NCBI GenBank assembly: GCA_023436885.1
Contig: JAEZHI010000040.1
Coordinates: 124,001-188,000 of the forward strand
DNA length: 64,000 bases
Direction: 5' to 3'
Origin: Pseudomonadota bacterium
Lineage (GTDB): Bacteria > Pseudomonadota > Alphaproteobacteria > Rhizobiales > Pleomorphomonadaceae
The notes under the pieces are model-generated. The model worked only from the letters and a program-made list of their open reading frames with translations. It was not told where the DNA came from and did no database searches. Every line of letters starts with the position of its first letter. Position 1 is the first letter of the stretch. Positions 27,644 through 36,472 of this stretch are shown here, in pieces. A program made the translations under genes and the position numbers.

Positions 27644-28711
27644 CTAGGCCCCGATAACCGTCGGCTCCAGACCCGACAGGCGCATGCGCGGCTCGATCCT
27701 CGGCGGCACACGTGGCGGCACGCCCTTCACCGCATCGGCGATCGCCTTGATATGTGGCGGCGTGGTGCCACAGCAGCCACCGACGATGTTGACGAGGCCA
27801 GAGCGGGCAAACTCGCCGACCAAACGGGCCATCGCCTCGGGGCTCTCATCATACTCGCCGAACTCGTTGGGCAGGCCGGCATTGGGATAGGCGCAGATCA
27901 GCGTATCGGAGATGCGCGAGAGGTCGGCGATATGGGCGCGCATCTCGCGGGCGCCCAGGGCGCAGTTGAGGCCGATGGACAACAGGCCGGCGTGACGCAC
28001 CGAATACCAGAAGGCCTCGGCCGTCTGGCCCGACAGCGTGCGCCCCGAGAGGTCGGTGATGGTACCGGAGACCGAGATCGGCAGCCGGATGCCACGCTCC
28101 TCGAACACTTCCTCGGTGGCGAACAGCGCCGCCTTGGCGTTCAGCGTGTCGAACACCGTCTCGATCATGATGATGTCGGCGCCGCCATCGATCTGGCCGC
28201 GCACCGCCTCGGCATAGGCACGGCGCAGGTCGTCGAAGGTAATGGCCCGGAAGCCGGGGTTGTTGACGTCCGGCGAGATCGACGCCGTGCGGTTGGTCGG
28301 CCCGAGAGCGCCGGCGACGAAACGTGGCTTCGACGGATCCTTGGCGGTGTAGGCATCGGCCGCCCGGCGGGCGATCTTCGCCGACTCCAAGTTAAGCTCG
28401 TAGGCCAGTTCCTCCATGCCGTAGTCGGCCTGGGCGACGAAGGTCGAGGAGAAGGTATTGGTCTCCAGGATGTCGGCGCCGGCTTCGAGATACTGGCTAT
28501 GGATGTCGAAGATCACATCAGGGCGGGTGATCGACAGCAGGTCGTTGTTGCCCTTGAGATCCTTCGGCCAGTCCTTGAGGCGCTCGCCACGAAAGTCGGC
28601 CTCGGTCAGCTTGAACCGCTGGATCATGGTGCCCATGGCGCCGTCGATCACCAGGATGCGCTGAGACGCCAGCTCGCGCAGGCGGCGTTCGGTCGGAGAG
28701 ATCTCGGTCAT
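27644..28711 (-). CDS. metH: Methionine synthase, homocysteine-binding part (355 aa)
   Basis: Homocysteine S-methyltransferase domain on its own. It shows ILVIDGAMGTMIQRFKLTEADFRG at the N-terminus, ADILETNTFSST, the zinc-ligand Cys in GLNCALGAREM and the paired zinc cysteines in NIVGGCCGTTPPHI near the C-terminus. It ends at the inter-domain linker of full-length MetH. The AAGGAG ribosome site lies directly upstream of the ATG. It must work with the separate folate/cobalamin protein encoded downstream. The clean boundary and separate translation signals argue for a real split rather than a frameshift. Confidence 0.95.
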   Translation of the reverse strand: MTEISPTERRLRELASQRILVIDGAMGTMIQRFKLTEADFRGERLKDWPKDLKGNNDLLSITRPDVIFDIHSQYLEAGADILETNTFSSTFVAQADYGMEELAYELNLESAKIARRAADAYTAKDPSKPRFVAGALGPTNRTASISPDVNNPGFRAITFDDLRRAYAEAVRGQIDGGADIIMIETVFDTLNAKAALFATEEVFEERGIRLPISVSGTITDLSGRTLSGQTAEAFWYSVRHAGLLSIGLNCALGAREMRAHIADLSRISDTLICAYPNAGLPNEFGEYDESPEAMARLVGEFARSGLVNIVGGCCGTTPPHIKAIADAVKGVPPRVPPRIEPRMRLSGLEPTVIGA

Positions 28712-28738
28712 GGCGGTTCTCCTTGGTGTGACGAGTGA

Positions 28739-29641
28739 TCAGGCGGGGACGGCGACGGCGGGTTCGGTCTTGGCGCGCAAACCCATCATGTGACAGATGG
28801 CGTAGACAAGGTCGGCGCGGTTCATGGTGTAGAAGTGGAAGTTGCGAAAGCCGCGGTCGATCAGGTCCATCACCTGCTCGGCGCAGACCGCAGCCGCCAC
28901 CAGTTGGCGTGTCGCCGGATCGTTTTCCAGCCCCTCGAAGCGGTGGGCCAGCCATGCGGGCACCGAGGCGCCGGCCTTCTTGGCGAAGGCAGCCGACTGC
29001 TCGAAATTCACCACCGGCACGATGCCCGGCACGATCGGCACGTCGATGCCGGCAGCGCGCACGCGGTCGACATAGCGTTCGAACTTGTCATTATCGAAGA
29101 AGAACTGGCTGATGGCGCGGGTCGCGCCGGCCTCCACCTTGCGCTTGAGGATCGCGATATCGGCAGCGACATCCGGGCTCTCGGGATGCTTTTCCGGATA
29201 GGCCGAGACGGAAATCTCGAAGTCGCCGATCGCCTTGATGCCGGCAATCAGGTCGGTGGTCGACGCGTAGCCCTGTGGGTGCGGCTGATAAGCCGTGCCG
29301 AGGCCGCCGGCCGGATCGCCGCGCAGCGCCACGATGTGGCGGACGCCGGCGTCGTGATAGCCGCGCACCACGTCATCGATCTCGGCGCGGCTGGCGCCGA
29401 CGCAGGTGAGATGGGCAGCCGGCTTCAGGTTCGTCTCGCGGACGATGCGGGCGACGGTGGCATGAGTCCGCTCGCGCGTCGAACCGCCGGCACCATAGGT
29501 CACCGACACGAAGCGCGGGCCGAGCGGCGCCAGACGGGTGATCGATGCCCACAGCGCCTCTTCCATCTTCTCCGTCTTGGGCGGGAAGAATTCGAAGGAA
29601 ACGCCGAGGTCGAGGGCGCCGATGTTGTGACTGAACCGCAT
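28739..29641 (-). CDS. metF: 5,10-methylenetetrahydrofolate reductase (300 aa)
   Basis: Flavoenzyme supplying 5-methyl-THF to methionine synthase. Motifs: VSFEFFPPKTEKMEEAL (catalytic Glu region), FVSVTYGAGGSTRERT, HLTCVGASRAEID, HIVALRGDPAGG, AYPEKHPES, KVEAGATRAISQFFFD and PIVPGIVPVVNF. ATG 29641 gives the normal length and family N-terminus; the extra upstream codons overlap the end of the regulator gene. AGGA lies upstream. It sits between the sahR-like regulator and the two metH genes, forming a methyl-cycle operon with intergenic gaps of about 28, 27 and 63 bases. Confidence 0.96.
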   Translation of the reverse strand: MRFSHNIGALDLGVSFEFFPPKTEKMEEALWASITRLAPLGPRFVSVTYGAGGSTRERTHATVARIVRETNLKPAAHLTCVGASRAEIDDVVRGYHDAGVRHIVALRGDPAGGLGTAYQPHPQGYASTTDLIAGIKAIGDFEISVSAYPEKHPESPDVAADIAILKRKVEAGATRAISQFFFDNDKFERYVDRVRAAGIDVPIVPGIVPVVNFEQSAAFAKKAGASVPAWLAHRFEGLENDPATRQLVAAAVCAEQVMDLIDRGFRNFHFYTMNRADLVYAICHMMGLRAKTEPAVAVPA

Positions 29642-29669
29642 GATGGAATGTCCTGAAAATCGTGTCGTG

Positions 29670-30674
29670 TCAGGCGATACGCTGAAGATTGGCCATGTCG
29701 ACCCGCCGGTCGGCCGCAAGGAAGAGCGACACCGTCAGGCCGTCCGCCGTCTCGGGCGGCAGGTCGTGCACCCGGTCGAAGGCAAGCCCCGCCGCCTCGA
29801 TCCAGCCGCGCATCTGTTCGTGGCTGAAACCGAGACGCCGGTGGGCGTGATCGCTGCGCAGGAACTCGTGGTCGTGCGGCGCGAAATCGACGATCAGCAG
29901 TCGCCCGCCGGGGGACAGCGCCGAAGCGGCCTCGCGCAGCGCCCGTGCCGGATCGTCGAGATAATGCAGCACTTGGTGGATGACCACCAGATCGAAGCCT
30001 GCGCCGACCGACAGCGCCGTCACGTCGCCCTGGCGCACATGGGCATTGTCGATGCCGGCCGCCGCCAGATTGGCGCGGGCGACCGAGAGCATGTCGTGGC
30101 TCATGTCGATGCCGACGGCGCGGCCGTAACGGTCGGCGAGCAGCGTCAGCATGCGGCCGGTACCGGTGCCGATATCCAGCATGTTGAAGATCGGCCGATC
30201 GCCGACAGCGGCGCGGATCGCCGCCTCGACGTCATGCTCGGCGACGTGCAAGGTACGAAGGCGATCCCAGCTTTCGGCATTCTCTGCGAAATAGCGTTGC
30301 GCCGTGGCCGCATGCGCCGCCTTGATGGCATCTAGCCTGCGGCGATCGGATTCGACGGCCGGGTCAGTTGGATCGATGGCAGCGATCAGCGTGCGCGTGA
30401 GCGCAGCGGCAGGACCTTCATCGACCAGCCGGTAATAGGCCCAGGCGCCTTCCGGCAACCGTTCGACCAGCCCGGCCTCGGTAAGCAACTTGAGATGCCG
30501 CGACACGCGCGGCTGGCTCTGCGCCAGCACTTCGGTGAGGTCCTTCACCGTGGCTTCGCCAAGCGACAACAAGGCGAGCAGGCGCAGACGCGTCGACTCG
30601 CCAGCGCTTCTCAGCACCGACACCACATCATCAAAGGAAGCCGCCGGCGCCCCGGCATGACGAACGCTAGACAT
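29670..30674 (-). CDS. ArsR-family regulator fused to a SAM-dependent methyltransferase domain, SahR-like (334 aa)
   Basis: The N-terminal ArsR winged helix (residues ~15-90) includes RLRLLALLSLGEATVKDLTEVL and the recognition helix QSQPRVSRHLKLLTEAGL. The C-terminal class I methyltransferase fold has the SAM/SAH pocket MLDIGTGTGRML, AVGIDMSHDML, VRQGDVTAL and LVVIHQVLHYLDDP. This architecture next to metF/metH is that of the S-adenosylhomocysteine-sensing regulator SahR. It lacks the metal-binding cysteines of ArsR/SmtB sensors. The promoter spacing implies a leaderless mRNA beginning at or next to ATG 30674. Autoregulation of the whole operon through the palindrome at 30671-30690 is inferred. 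Confidence 0.88.
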   Translation of the reverse strand: MSSVRHAGAPAASFDDVVSVLRSAGESTRLRLLALLSLGEATVKDLTEVLAQSQPRVSRHLKLLTEAGLVERLPEGAWAYYRLVDEGPAAALTRTLIAAIDPTDPAVESDRRRLDAIKAAHAATAQRYFAENAESWDRLRTLHVAEHDVEAAIRAAVGDRPIFNMLDIGTGTGRMLTLLADRYGRAVGIDMSHDMLSVARANLAAAGIDNAHVRQGDVTALSVGAGFDLVVIHQVLHYLDDPARALREAASALSPGGRLLIVDFAPHDHEFLRSDHAHRRLGFSHEQMRGWIEAAGLAFDRVHDLPPETADGLTVSLFLAADRRVDMANLQRIA

Positions 30675-30710
30675 AAAGATATGTTTATGTCGAATGAGGC
30701 GCCGTTGCAA
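30671..30710 (-). promoter_or_regulatory. Promoter and SahR-type operator of the methionine operon
   Basis: The palindrome ACATAAAGATATGTTTATGT (30671-30690; arms ACATAAA/TTTATGT) resembles the SahR site of alphaproteobacteria. On the minus strand, -35 TTGCAA (30705-30710), a 17-base spacer and -10 TAAACA (30682-30687) place the transcription start at about the A of ATG 30674. The operator covers the -10 and the start codon, so bound repressor would block the polymerase. Confidence 0.6.
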
Positions 30711-30801
30711 GGGGCACCCGCCGATAAAGCGCCGGCAAGCAACCGCCTCCGGCCGGCGCGAGGCTCGTCGCGTCGGGCGGCGGTCCGGAAATAGTGCGCG
30801 C

Positions 30802-31839
30802 TTACGGGCTTTTCCGGCTCGGCCGGCCGATCGACTTGCGCCGGATGATCGAGCAATCCATCCGCCGTTTTAGCTGCTCGTCACGCGCGCGACGGCGCAC
30901 CGCCAGGATATGCTCGACCGCCCAGCGCGCCATTTCCTCGTGCGGCAGCACCGCCGAGGTCAGGCCGCCCGGGAACAGGCTGGTGACGAAGGGGTCGTTA
31001 TCGAAGCCGACGATCGAGATGTCGTCCGGCACCCGCAGCCCGCGCTCGCGGATTGCATCGAGCGCGCCGAGCGCCATGCGGTCGTTGAAGCAGAAGATGG
31101 CGGTCGGCGGATCGGCCATGTCGAGCAAGGCGTGGGTACCGTTGTAGCCGGCCTGCAGTGCCGACCCGAGGCTCTGCACCAGCGCCGGATCGAAGGCGAG
31201 GCCACGCGCCTCGATCGCCTCGCGATAGCCGAGCAGCCGGTCGCGGCCGGCATCCAGCCAGGCCTCGCCGGCAATGTGGCCGACGCGCTGGTGCCCGGCG
31301 GCGAGCAACGCGTTGGTCAGCGCTCGGGCGCCGGCGACGTCGTCCGGAATGACCGAGGCATACTCGCCACTGCGGTCGTAGCAATTGAGCAGGGCCATGG
31401 GCACCGCCGCGCCGAGCGACGGCGGCTCGACCTCGCGGGTGATCAGCGTCGCATAGATGATGCCGATCACCGGCTGGCGCAACATGGCCTCGATGGCCGC
31501 CCCCTCGATGGCGACGAGATTGCGCGTCGTCACGATGTTGACGACGCAGTGGTGCTCCCAGGCGGCTTCCCGGGCGCCCTCGAACAGCGGGCTCGCGAAG
31601 GGGCTGGCATTGAGATCATCGATGATCAGGCCGATGACGGCGCCCTCGCGGTCATCGGCGCGCAACCGCGGGCTGCGGCGGTAGCCGAGCTCCTCGGCCG
31701 CCCGTATCACCCGCTGGCGGGTCTGCTCGGAAACGCGAATGCCGGCGACGCCGTTGAGGACCAGCGACACCGTCGCTTGGGAAACCTCTGCGGCCCGGGC
31801 CACGTCCTGCATCGTCGGTGCACGTTTTCGGCTGATCAC
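30802..31839 (-). CDS. LacI-family regulator of the adjacent carbohydrate system (345 aa)
   Basis: N-terminal HTH and hinge TMQDVARAAEVSQATVSLVLNG...RVSEQTRQRVIRAAEELGYRR, then the periplasmic-binding-protein fold (VIGLIIDDLNASPFASPLFEGA, AIFCFNDRMALGALDAI, DDISIVGFDNDPF). It is divergent from the ABC operon beginning at 31997, with a 157-base shared region, and is the natural candidate to control it. The effector sugar cannot be told. The tail (RRKSIGRPSRKSP) is unusually basic. Confidence 0.92.
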   Translation of the reverse strand: MISRKRAPTMQDVARAAEVSQATVSLVLNGVAGIRVSEQTRQRVIRAAEELGYRRSPRLRADDREGAVIGLIIDDLNASPFASPLFEGAREAAWEHHCVVNIVTTRNLVAIEGAAIEAMLRQPVIGIIYATLITREVEPPSLGAAVPMALLNCYDRSGEYASVIPDDVAGARALTNALLAAGHQRVGHIAGEAWLDAGRDRLLGYREAIEARGLAFDPALVQSLGSALQAGYNGTHALLDMADPPTAIFCFNDRMALGALDAIRERGLRVPDDISIVGFDNDPFVTSLFPGGLTSAVLPHEEMARWAVEHILAVRRRARDEQLKRRMDCSIIRRKSIGRPSRKSP

Positions 31840-31957
31840 TCACCACCTCGTCCGCTGCTTTCCTACATGATTTGCAGCGCAGATAAAGATAGGAATTGCG
31901 CTTGCTAAAAAAATAACTAATAACATTATCAGTCCGGCACGAAACGACGCCGGCCGA

Positions 31958-31978
31958 ACCGCCCGTCTGCGAGGCGGT
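31958..31978 (+). promoter_or_regulatory. Small stem-loop ahead of the first binding-protein gene
   Basis: ACCGCC (31958-31963) and GGCGGT (31973-31978) form a 6-bp stem ending just before the GGGAGGAAGG ribosome site of the binding-protein gene. It could affect translation or mRNA stability. Confidence 0.3.
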
Positions 31979-31996
31979 GTTTTGGGAGGAAGGTCA

Positions 31997-33214
31997 ATGA
32001 CAAAGTGGATTGCGACGCTCGCCGCGTCGCCGCTCGTCCTGGCTGCCGTTCTGGGCGGTGCCGAGGCGGCTCAGCTCACGTTCTGGAACGGTTTCACCGG
32101 CCCCGACCGGCCGACGATCGAGGCGATCACCTCCGACTTTTCCAAGGCCAATCCCGACAGCCCGGTGACCATGGATATCCTGCCCTGGGACAGCCTGATG
32201 CAGAAGCTGCTGACCTCGCTGGCCAGCGGTTCCGGTCCGGACGTCATCGCCGTCAACTTCGCCTACCTGCCGCAGTTCGCCAAGTCGGGCTACGTGCTCG
32301 ACCTCACCGACGAGCTGACCGCCAAGAACGACCTCGACCCGGCCAACTGGTCGGCCGGCCTGAAAGAGGTGCTGCAGGTCGACGGCCGCTATTACGGCGC
32401 GCCGATCAACTACGCGACGCTTATGATGTACTATAACAAGGACCTCTTCGCCGCCGCCGGCATTTCCACTCCGCCCAAGACCTGGGACGACTGGTTCAAG
32501 GCGATCAAGGCCACCACCCGCGCCGAGGGCGAGCCGCAGTACGGCCTGGTCATTCCCGACAACCAGACCATCCCCAACTGGCCGATCCTGCTGTGGGGCA
32601 ACGGCGCCGACATCGTCAAGGACAACAAGCCGACGCTCGCCGAGCCCCAGGCGATCGAAGCCCTGAAGACCTGGTCGGACCTGGTGGTGAAGGACAAGAT
32701 CTCCCCAATCGGCCTGACAGGTGCCGAGGCCGACAAGCTGTTCGAGACCGGCAAGGCGGCCATGGAGATTACCGGCCCCTGGATGACGGCCGGCTATACC
32801 GCCGCCAAGCTCAACTTCGACGTGGCGCCGGTTCCGGAAGGCGCCGGCGGACCGGTGACGCTCGCCGATTCCGTCGTGCTGATGGTCAACAAGGCGACCA
32901 AGGACAAGGCCGCGGCGCTCAAGTTCGTCGCCTACTGGAATAGTCGCGAGGCCCAGCTCCGCCTCGCCAACGAGACCGGCTTCCCGCCGTCGCGCACCGA
33001 CCTCGCCGGCGCGGCCGAGCTGACGAACCCCTGGTCCGTCAAGTTCTCGGCCGTGGTGCCGTCCTCGCGCTTCAACCTCGCCGGACAGCCGAACTTCAGC
33101 CAGATCAACGACGAGGTGTTCACGCCGCTGGTCCAGACGATCACGCTCGGCCGCGCCAGCGCCGAGGATGCCGCCGCCGCTGCCAACGAGCAGCTCGGCG
33201 AACTCCTGAAGTGA
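31997..33214 (+). CDS. Sugar ABC transporter substrate-binding protein, system 1 (405 aa)
   Basis: Periplasmic family 1 (MalE/UgpB-like) carbohydrate-binding protein. The signal peptide is MTKWIATLAASPLVLAAVLGGAEAA, then the fold begins QLTFWNGFTGPDRPTIEAI. Other family landmarks are DVIAVNFAYLPQFAKSGYVLDLTD, YYGAPINYATLMMYYNKDLFAAAG, TWDDWFKAIKA and FETGKAAMEITGPW. ATG 31997 has a strong ribosome site GGGAGGAAGG. It is followed by a strong hairpin (33221-33258) before the permease genes. The glycosidases later in the operon suggest a beta-linked oligosaccharide or glycoside as ligand. Confidence 0.93.
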   Translation: MTKWIATLAASPLVLAAVLGGAEAAQLTFWNGFTGPDRPTIEAITSDFSKANPDSPVTMDILPWDSLMQKLLTSLASGSGPDVIAVNFAYLPQFAKSGYVLDLTDELTAKNDLDPANWSAGLKEVLQVDGRYYGAPINYATLMMYYNKDLFAAAGISTPPKTWDDWFKAIKATTRAEGEPQYGLVIPDNQTIPNWPILLWGNGADIVKDNKPTLAEPQAIEALKTWSDLVVKDKISPIGLTGAEADKLFETGKAAMEITGPWMTAGYTAAKLNFDVAPVPEGAGGPVTLADSVVLMVNKATKDKAAALKFVAYWNSREAQLRLANETGFPPSRTDLAGAAELTNPWSVKFSAVVPSSRFNLAGQPNFSQINDEVFTPLVQTITLGRASAEDAAAAANEQLGELLK

Positions 33215-33220
33215 CGGCAC

Positions 33221-33258
33221 GGGTCGGCGCGGCCACCGGTGACCGGCCGGGCCGACCC
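33221..33258 (+). other. Intercistronic stem-loop after the system 1 binding-protein gene
   Basis: GGGTCGGC (33221-33228) pairs with GCCGACCC (33251-33258), with a further inner GGCC/GGCC pairing, seven bases after the stop. There is no T-run. It probably stabilises the upstream mRNA or reduces transcription of the permeases. Confidence 0.55.
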
Positions 33259-33275
33259 GAGGACATGAGGCATCC

Positions 33276-34208
33276 ATGACTTCCAGCAATCCTCCGCAAC
33301 GCCCGGAAGCACCGGACGCTCCGGCAAGACGCCGGTTCGCCACCGGTCAGCTCCTGCCGGCCGCCCTGTTTCTGGGGCCGAGCCTGATCATCCTGACGAT
33401 CTTCGTGTTCTGGCCGATCGTGCAGTCGGTCAACCTCAGTCTGCACCAGTGGCGGTTCGGCGCCGAGGAGCAGGCCTGGGCCGGCTTCGCCAACTATCAG
33501 AAGATCTGGTCCGACCCGCGCTTCTGGAACGCCTTCCGCAACACCGTCACCTTCACCATCTGGTTCGTGCCGCTCGGAGTGATCGTTCCTCTGCTGCTGG
33601 CGCTCGCCCTCAACCGGGCCTTGCCGTTCCGGGCAGTCCTGCGCGCCGCCCTGTTCCTGCCGGTCATCGGCTCCTTTGCCGTGCTGGCGCTCGCCTGGCG
33701 CTTTCTGCTCGATCCAGACATCGGCCTCGTCACCTACTGGCTGACCTTCCTCGGCCTGCCGAGGTTCAGCCCGCTGCGCGATCCCGCCTGGGCGATGCCG
33801 GCCGTCATCGTGGTGACGCTCTGGAAGAACCTCGGCTTCAACATGGTCATCTACCTCGCCGGCCTGCAGGCAATTCCCACCGTCCTCTACGAGGCCGCCC
33901 GCATCGACGACGCCAATCGTTGGACCCAGTTCTGGTCGATCACCTGGCCGCAGCTGCGCACGACGCACATCTTCGTGCTCGTCATGAGCATCATCGGCGC
34001 CTTCCAGGTGTTCGATCCGGTGTTCGTGCTGACGCCCAACGGCGGGCCGCTGTTCTCCACCGAGACGCTGGTGAGCTTCATCTACCGCCAGGGCATCACC
34101 CAGCTGAACCTCAGCTACGGCGCCGCCGTCGGTTTCGTCCTCTTCCTGATCGTGCTGGCGCTCACCGCCGTCCAGCTCAAGCTCACACGCGGAGGAGACC
34201 AGCCATGA
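33276..34208 (+). CDS. Sugar ABC transporter permease, system 1, MalF-like (310 aa)
   Basis: Six predicted membrane helices, the first at about residues 28-50 (LPAALFLGPSLIILTIFVFWPI). The EAA loop that docks the ATPase reads YEAARIDDANRWTQFWSITWPQLRTT, with the conserved EAA---G-type spacing (A in place of one residue). The typical N-terminal LHQWRF...GFANYQKIW is present. The gene overlaps the next permease gene by ATGA (34205-34208). It forms the channel heterodimer with that protein. Confidence 0.93.
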   Translation: MTSSNPPQRPEAPDAPARRRFATGQLLPAALFLGPSLIILTIFVFWPIVQSVNLSLHQWRFGAEEQAWAGFANYQKIWSDPRFWNAFRNTVTFTIWFVPLGVIVPLLLALALNRALPFRAVLRAALFLPVIGSFAVLALAWRFLLDPDIGLVTYWLTFLGLPRFSPLRDPAWAMPAVIVVTLWKNLGFNMVIYLAGLQAIPTVLYEAARIDDANRWTQFWSITWPQLRTTHIFVLVMSIIGAFQVFDPVFVLTPNGGPLFSTETLVSFIYRQGITQLNLSYGAAVGFVLFLIVLALTAVQLKLTRGGDQP

Positions 34209-35059
34209 CCGCCCTTGCCCGCTCCACCTCTCGGAGGGATCAGGCGCGCCTTTCCGGATGGCTCCTCTTCGCCTTCCTCGCCCTGTTCGCGCTGCTGATC
34301 GTCTTCCCCTTCGTCTGGATGCTGTTCACCTCGCTGAAGCCCGAGGCGGACATCGCCCAATACCCGCCACGCCTCCTGCCGGCGGTGTGGACGCTCGACA
34401 ATTACATCAACGTATGGAACCGCATTCCCTTCGCCCGGCTGTTCCTCAACTCGGTGCTGTTCGCCGGCGGCGTCACCCTCGTTTCCCTGTTCCTGGATTC
34501 GATGGCCGCCTATGCGCTGGCCCGCCTGCGCTTTCCGGGCCGCAACGTCGTGTTCATCGTCATCCTGGTGGCGCTGATGCTGCCCTTCCAGGTGATGTTT
34601 ATCCCGCTCTACGTCACCGTGCACGACTTCGGCCTGCTCGACAGCTACGCCGGCCTGATCGTGCCGCGCGCCACCAACGCCTTCGGCATCTTCATGCTCA
34701 GGCAGTTTTTCCTGACCCTGCCGAAGGAACTCGACGAGGCGGCGCGCATCGACGGCACCAGCGAGTTCGGCATCTACTGGAAAATCATCCTGCCGCTGTC
34801 CGGACCGGCCATCGCAACGCTGGCAGTGTTCCACTTCATGTACAACTGGAACGACTTTCTGTGGCCGCTCCTGATCACCTCGTCGACGGAGATGCGGACG
34901 CTGCCGGCCGGCCTCGCGCTGTTCGTCGGCCAGCACGTCGTCGAATACGGCGTGGTGATGGCCGGTTCGGTACTGACGCTGCTACCGCTCTTGATCGCCT
35001 TCCTGTTCGCGCAACGCTACTTCATTCAGGGCATCGCCATGACCGGCATCAAGGACTGA
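34205..35059 (+). CDS. Sugar ABC transporter permease, system 1, MalG-like (284 aa)
   Basis: Six predicted helices beginning GWLLFAFLALFALLIVFPFVWMLFTSLKP. The EAA loop is ELDEAARIDGTSEFGIYWKIILPLSGPAI, a canonical MalG-type motif, followed by YNWNDFLWPLL. Translation starts at the ATGA overlap with the preceding permease; longer in-frame sequence upstream lies inside that gene. Thirty-nine bases separate it from the GH1 gene. Confidence 0.94.
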   Translation: MTALARSTSRRDQARLSGWLLFAFLALFALLIVFPFVWMLFTSLKPEADIAQYPPRLLPAVWTLDNYINVWNRIPFARLFLNSVLFAGGVTLVSLFLDSMAAYALARLRFPGRNVVFIVILVALMLPFQVMFIPLYVTVHDFGLLDSYAGLIVPRATNAFGIFMLRQFFLTLPKELDEAARIDGTSEFGIYWKIILPLSGPAIATLAVFHFMYNWNDFLWPLLITSSTEMRTLPAGLALFVGQHVVEYGVVMAGSVLTLLPLLIAFLFAQRYFIQGIAMTGIKD

Positions 35060-35098
35060 CGCCCTCGCTTTTCCCCTCAATCCGGACTTAGGCAAACC

Positions 35099-36472
35099 AT
35101 GGCCAGCAGTAAATCGCTTTTCGATCTTTCCCCCGAAGGCTTCGTCTGGGCCGTCGGCATGGAGAATACCTTCATCGGCCAGACCGAGCGGATCGGCGAG
35201 CGGGTGCTCGACGAGTTCGCGCTGACCCACCACTACCAGTACTACCGCGAGGATCTCGACCGCTGCGCCAGCCTCGGCGTGCAGGCCATGCGCTACGGCA
35301 TGCCCTGGTACAAGTGCGAGCCGGAAAAGGGCCGCTTCGACTGGAGCTGGGCCGATCGCGCCATCGACCATTGCGTCAGCCACGGCATCGAGATCATCGC
35401 CGATCTCATGCACTACGGCACGCCGCTCTGGCTCGACAACCAGTTCCTCAACGCCGACTACGAGTGCCATGTCGCCGACTGGGCCTATGCCTTCGCCGAT
35501 CGCTACAAGGACCGCATCCGCTACCACACCCCGTTCAACGAGACGCTGATCTGCACGGAATTTGCCGGCCTGCGCGGCATGTGGCCGCCCTACCTGCGCG
35601 GCCACGACGGCCAGGTGAAGCTGCTGCGCAACATCGCCAGGGGCATGACGCTGTCGGTCGAGGCGCTGCGCAGCGCCTGTCCCGGCGCGGTGATCGTCCA
35701 GGTGGATGCGGCGGGCGAAGTCCTGCCGGCGACGCCCGACCTCGCTGACGCCGCGGCGATCGAGACGGCCAAGACCTTCATCGGCTCCGATCTTCTCTGC
35801 GGCATGGTGGACGCCAACCACATTCTCGCCCCCTGGCTGCTCAGCCACGGCATGACCGAGGCTGACCTCGAATGGCACCGCGCCCGGCCGCAGTCCTTCG
35901 AAATCGCCGGCACCAACTATTATCCCGAGGTGTCGGTCCAGACGCTCACGCGCTGGCATGACGAGTTGGTGCGCAAGCCGGTCTCCGGCCGCGGCCCCGG
36001 CATGAAGCGCTCGATCCGCGCCTTCGCGGAACGCTACGGCAAGCCGGTGATGGTCACCGAATCCTCGCTCAACGGCACGATTACCGAGCGCGGCGCCTGG
36101 CTCGCCGAGGCGGCCACCGCCGTCGTCGAGGCGCGTGCCGAAGGGCTGCCGCTGGTCGGCTTCACCTGGTTCCCGGTGCTCGATCTCATCGACTGGGTCT
36201 ACCGGGCCGGCCGGCCGTTCGAGGACTACATCCTGCGCCAGGGTCCGAAGCAGCTCAATCCCGAGCAGATCGCCGGCTTCATGCGCTACATGCGCTTCAC
36301 CGGCATCGAGAACCTCGACCTGCAGGACTTCATCGCGCCGATGGGGCTCTATACGCTGAAGCTCGGCTTCGACGGTACCTTCGAGCGCATCGAGACCGAG
36401 CTGGTCGGCGCCTTCCGCAACGTGGTCAACACCCTCGACGTTGGTCCGGTCGCCCGGAGGACCGCGCCATGA
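35099..36472 (+). CDS. Glycoside hydrolase family 1-like beta-glycosidase (457 aa)
   Basis: Cytosolic (no signal peptide) retaining beta-glycosidase acting on the imported glycoside. The acid/base Glu is in HTPFNETLI (about residue 147; family T-x-N-E) and the nucleophile Glu in VMVTESSLNG (about residue 320; family T-E-N-G). The N-terminal half has FALTHHYQYYREDLDRCASLG and MRYGMPWYKCEP; NYYPEVS also fits. The sequence is divergent from classic GH1, closer to proteins annotated only as family 1 glycosylhydrolase, so the exact sugar is open. It overlaps the ATPase gene by ATGA, a sign of strict co-expression. Confidence 0.82.
   Translation: MASSKSLFDLSPEGFVWAVGMENTFIGQTERIGERVLDEFALTHHYQYYREDLDRCASLGVQAMRYGMPWYKCEPEKGRFDWSWADRAIDHCVSHGIEIIADLMHYGTPLWLDNQFLNADYECHVADWAYAFADRYKDRIRYHTPFNETLICTEFAGLRGMWPPYLRGHDGQVKLLRNIARGMTLSVEALRSACPGAVIVQVDAAGEVLPATPDLADAAAIETAKTFIGSDLLCGMVDANHILAPWLLSHGMTEADLEWHRARPQSFEIAGTNYYPEVSVQTLTRWHDELVRKPVSGRGPGMKRSIRAFAERYGKPVMVTESSLNGTITERGAWLAEAATAVVEARAEGLPLVGFTWFPVLDLIDWVYRAGRPFEDYILRQGPKQLNPEQIAGFMRYMRFTGIENLDLQDFIAPMGLYTLKLGFDGTFERIETELVGAFRNVVNTLDVGPVARRTAP

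Noticed and set aside
30675..30801. SAM or SAH riboswitch upstream of the methionine operon
   Set aside because: No SAM-II or SAH core was seen. The promoter places transcription start at the ATG, leaving no leader.
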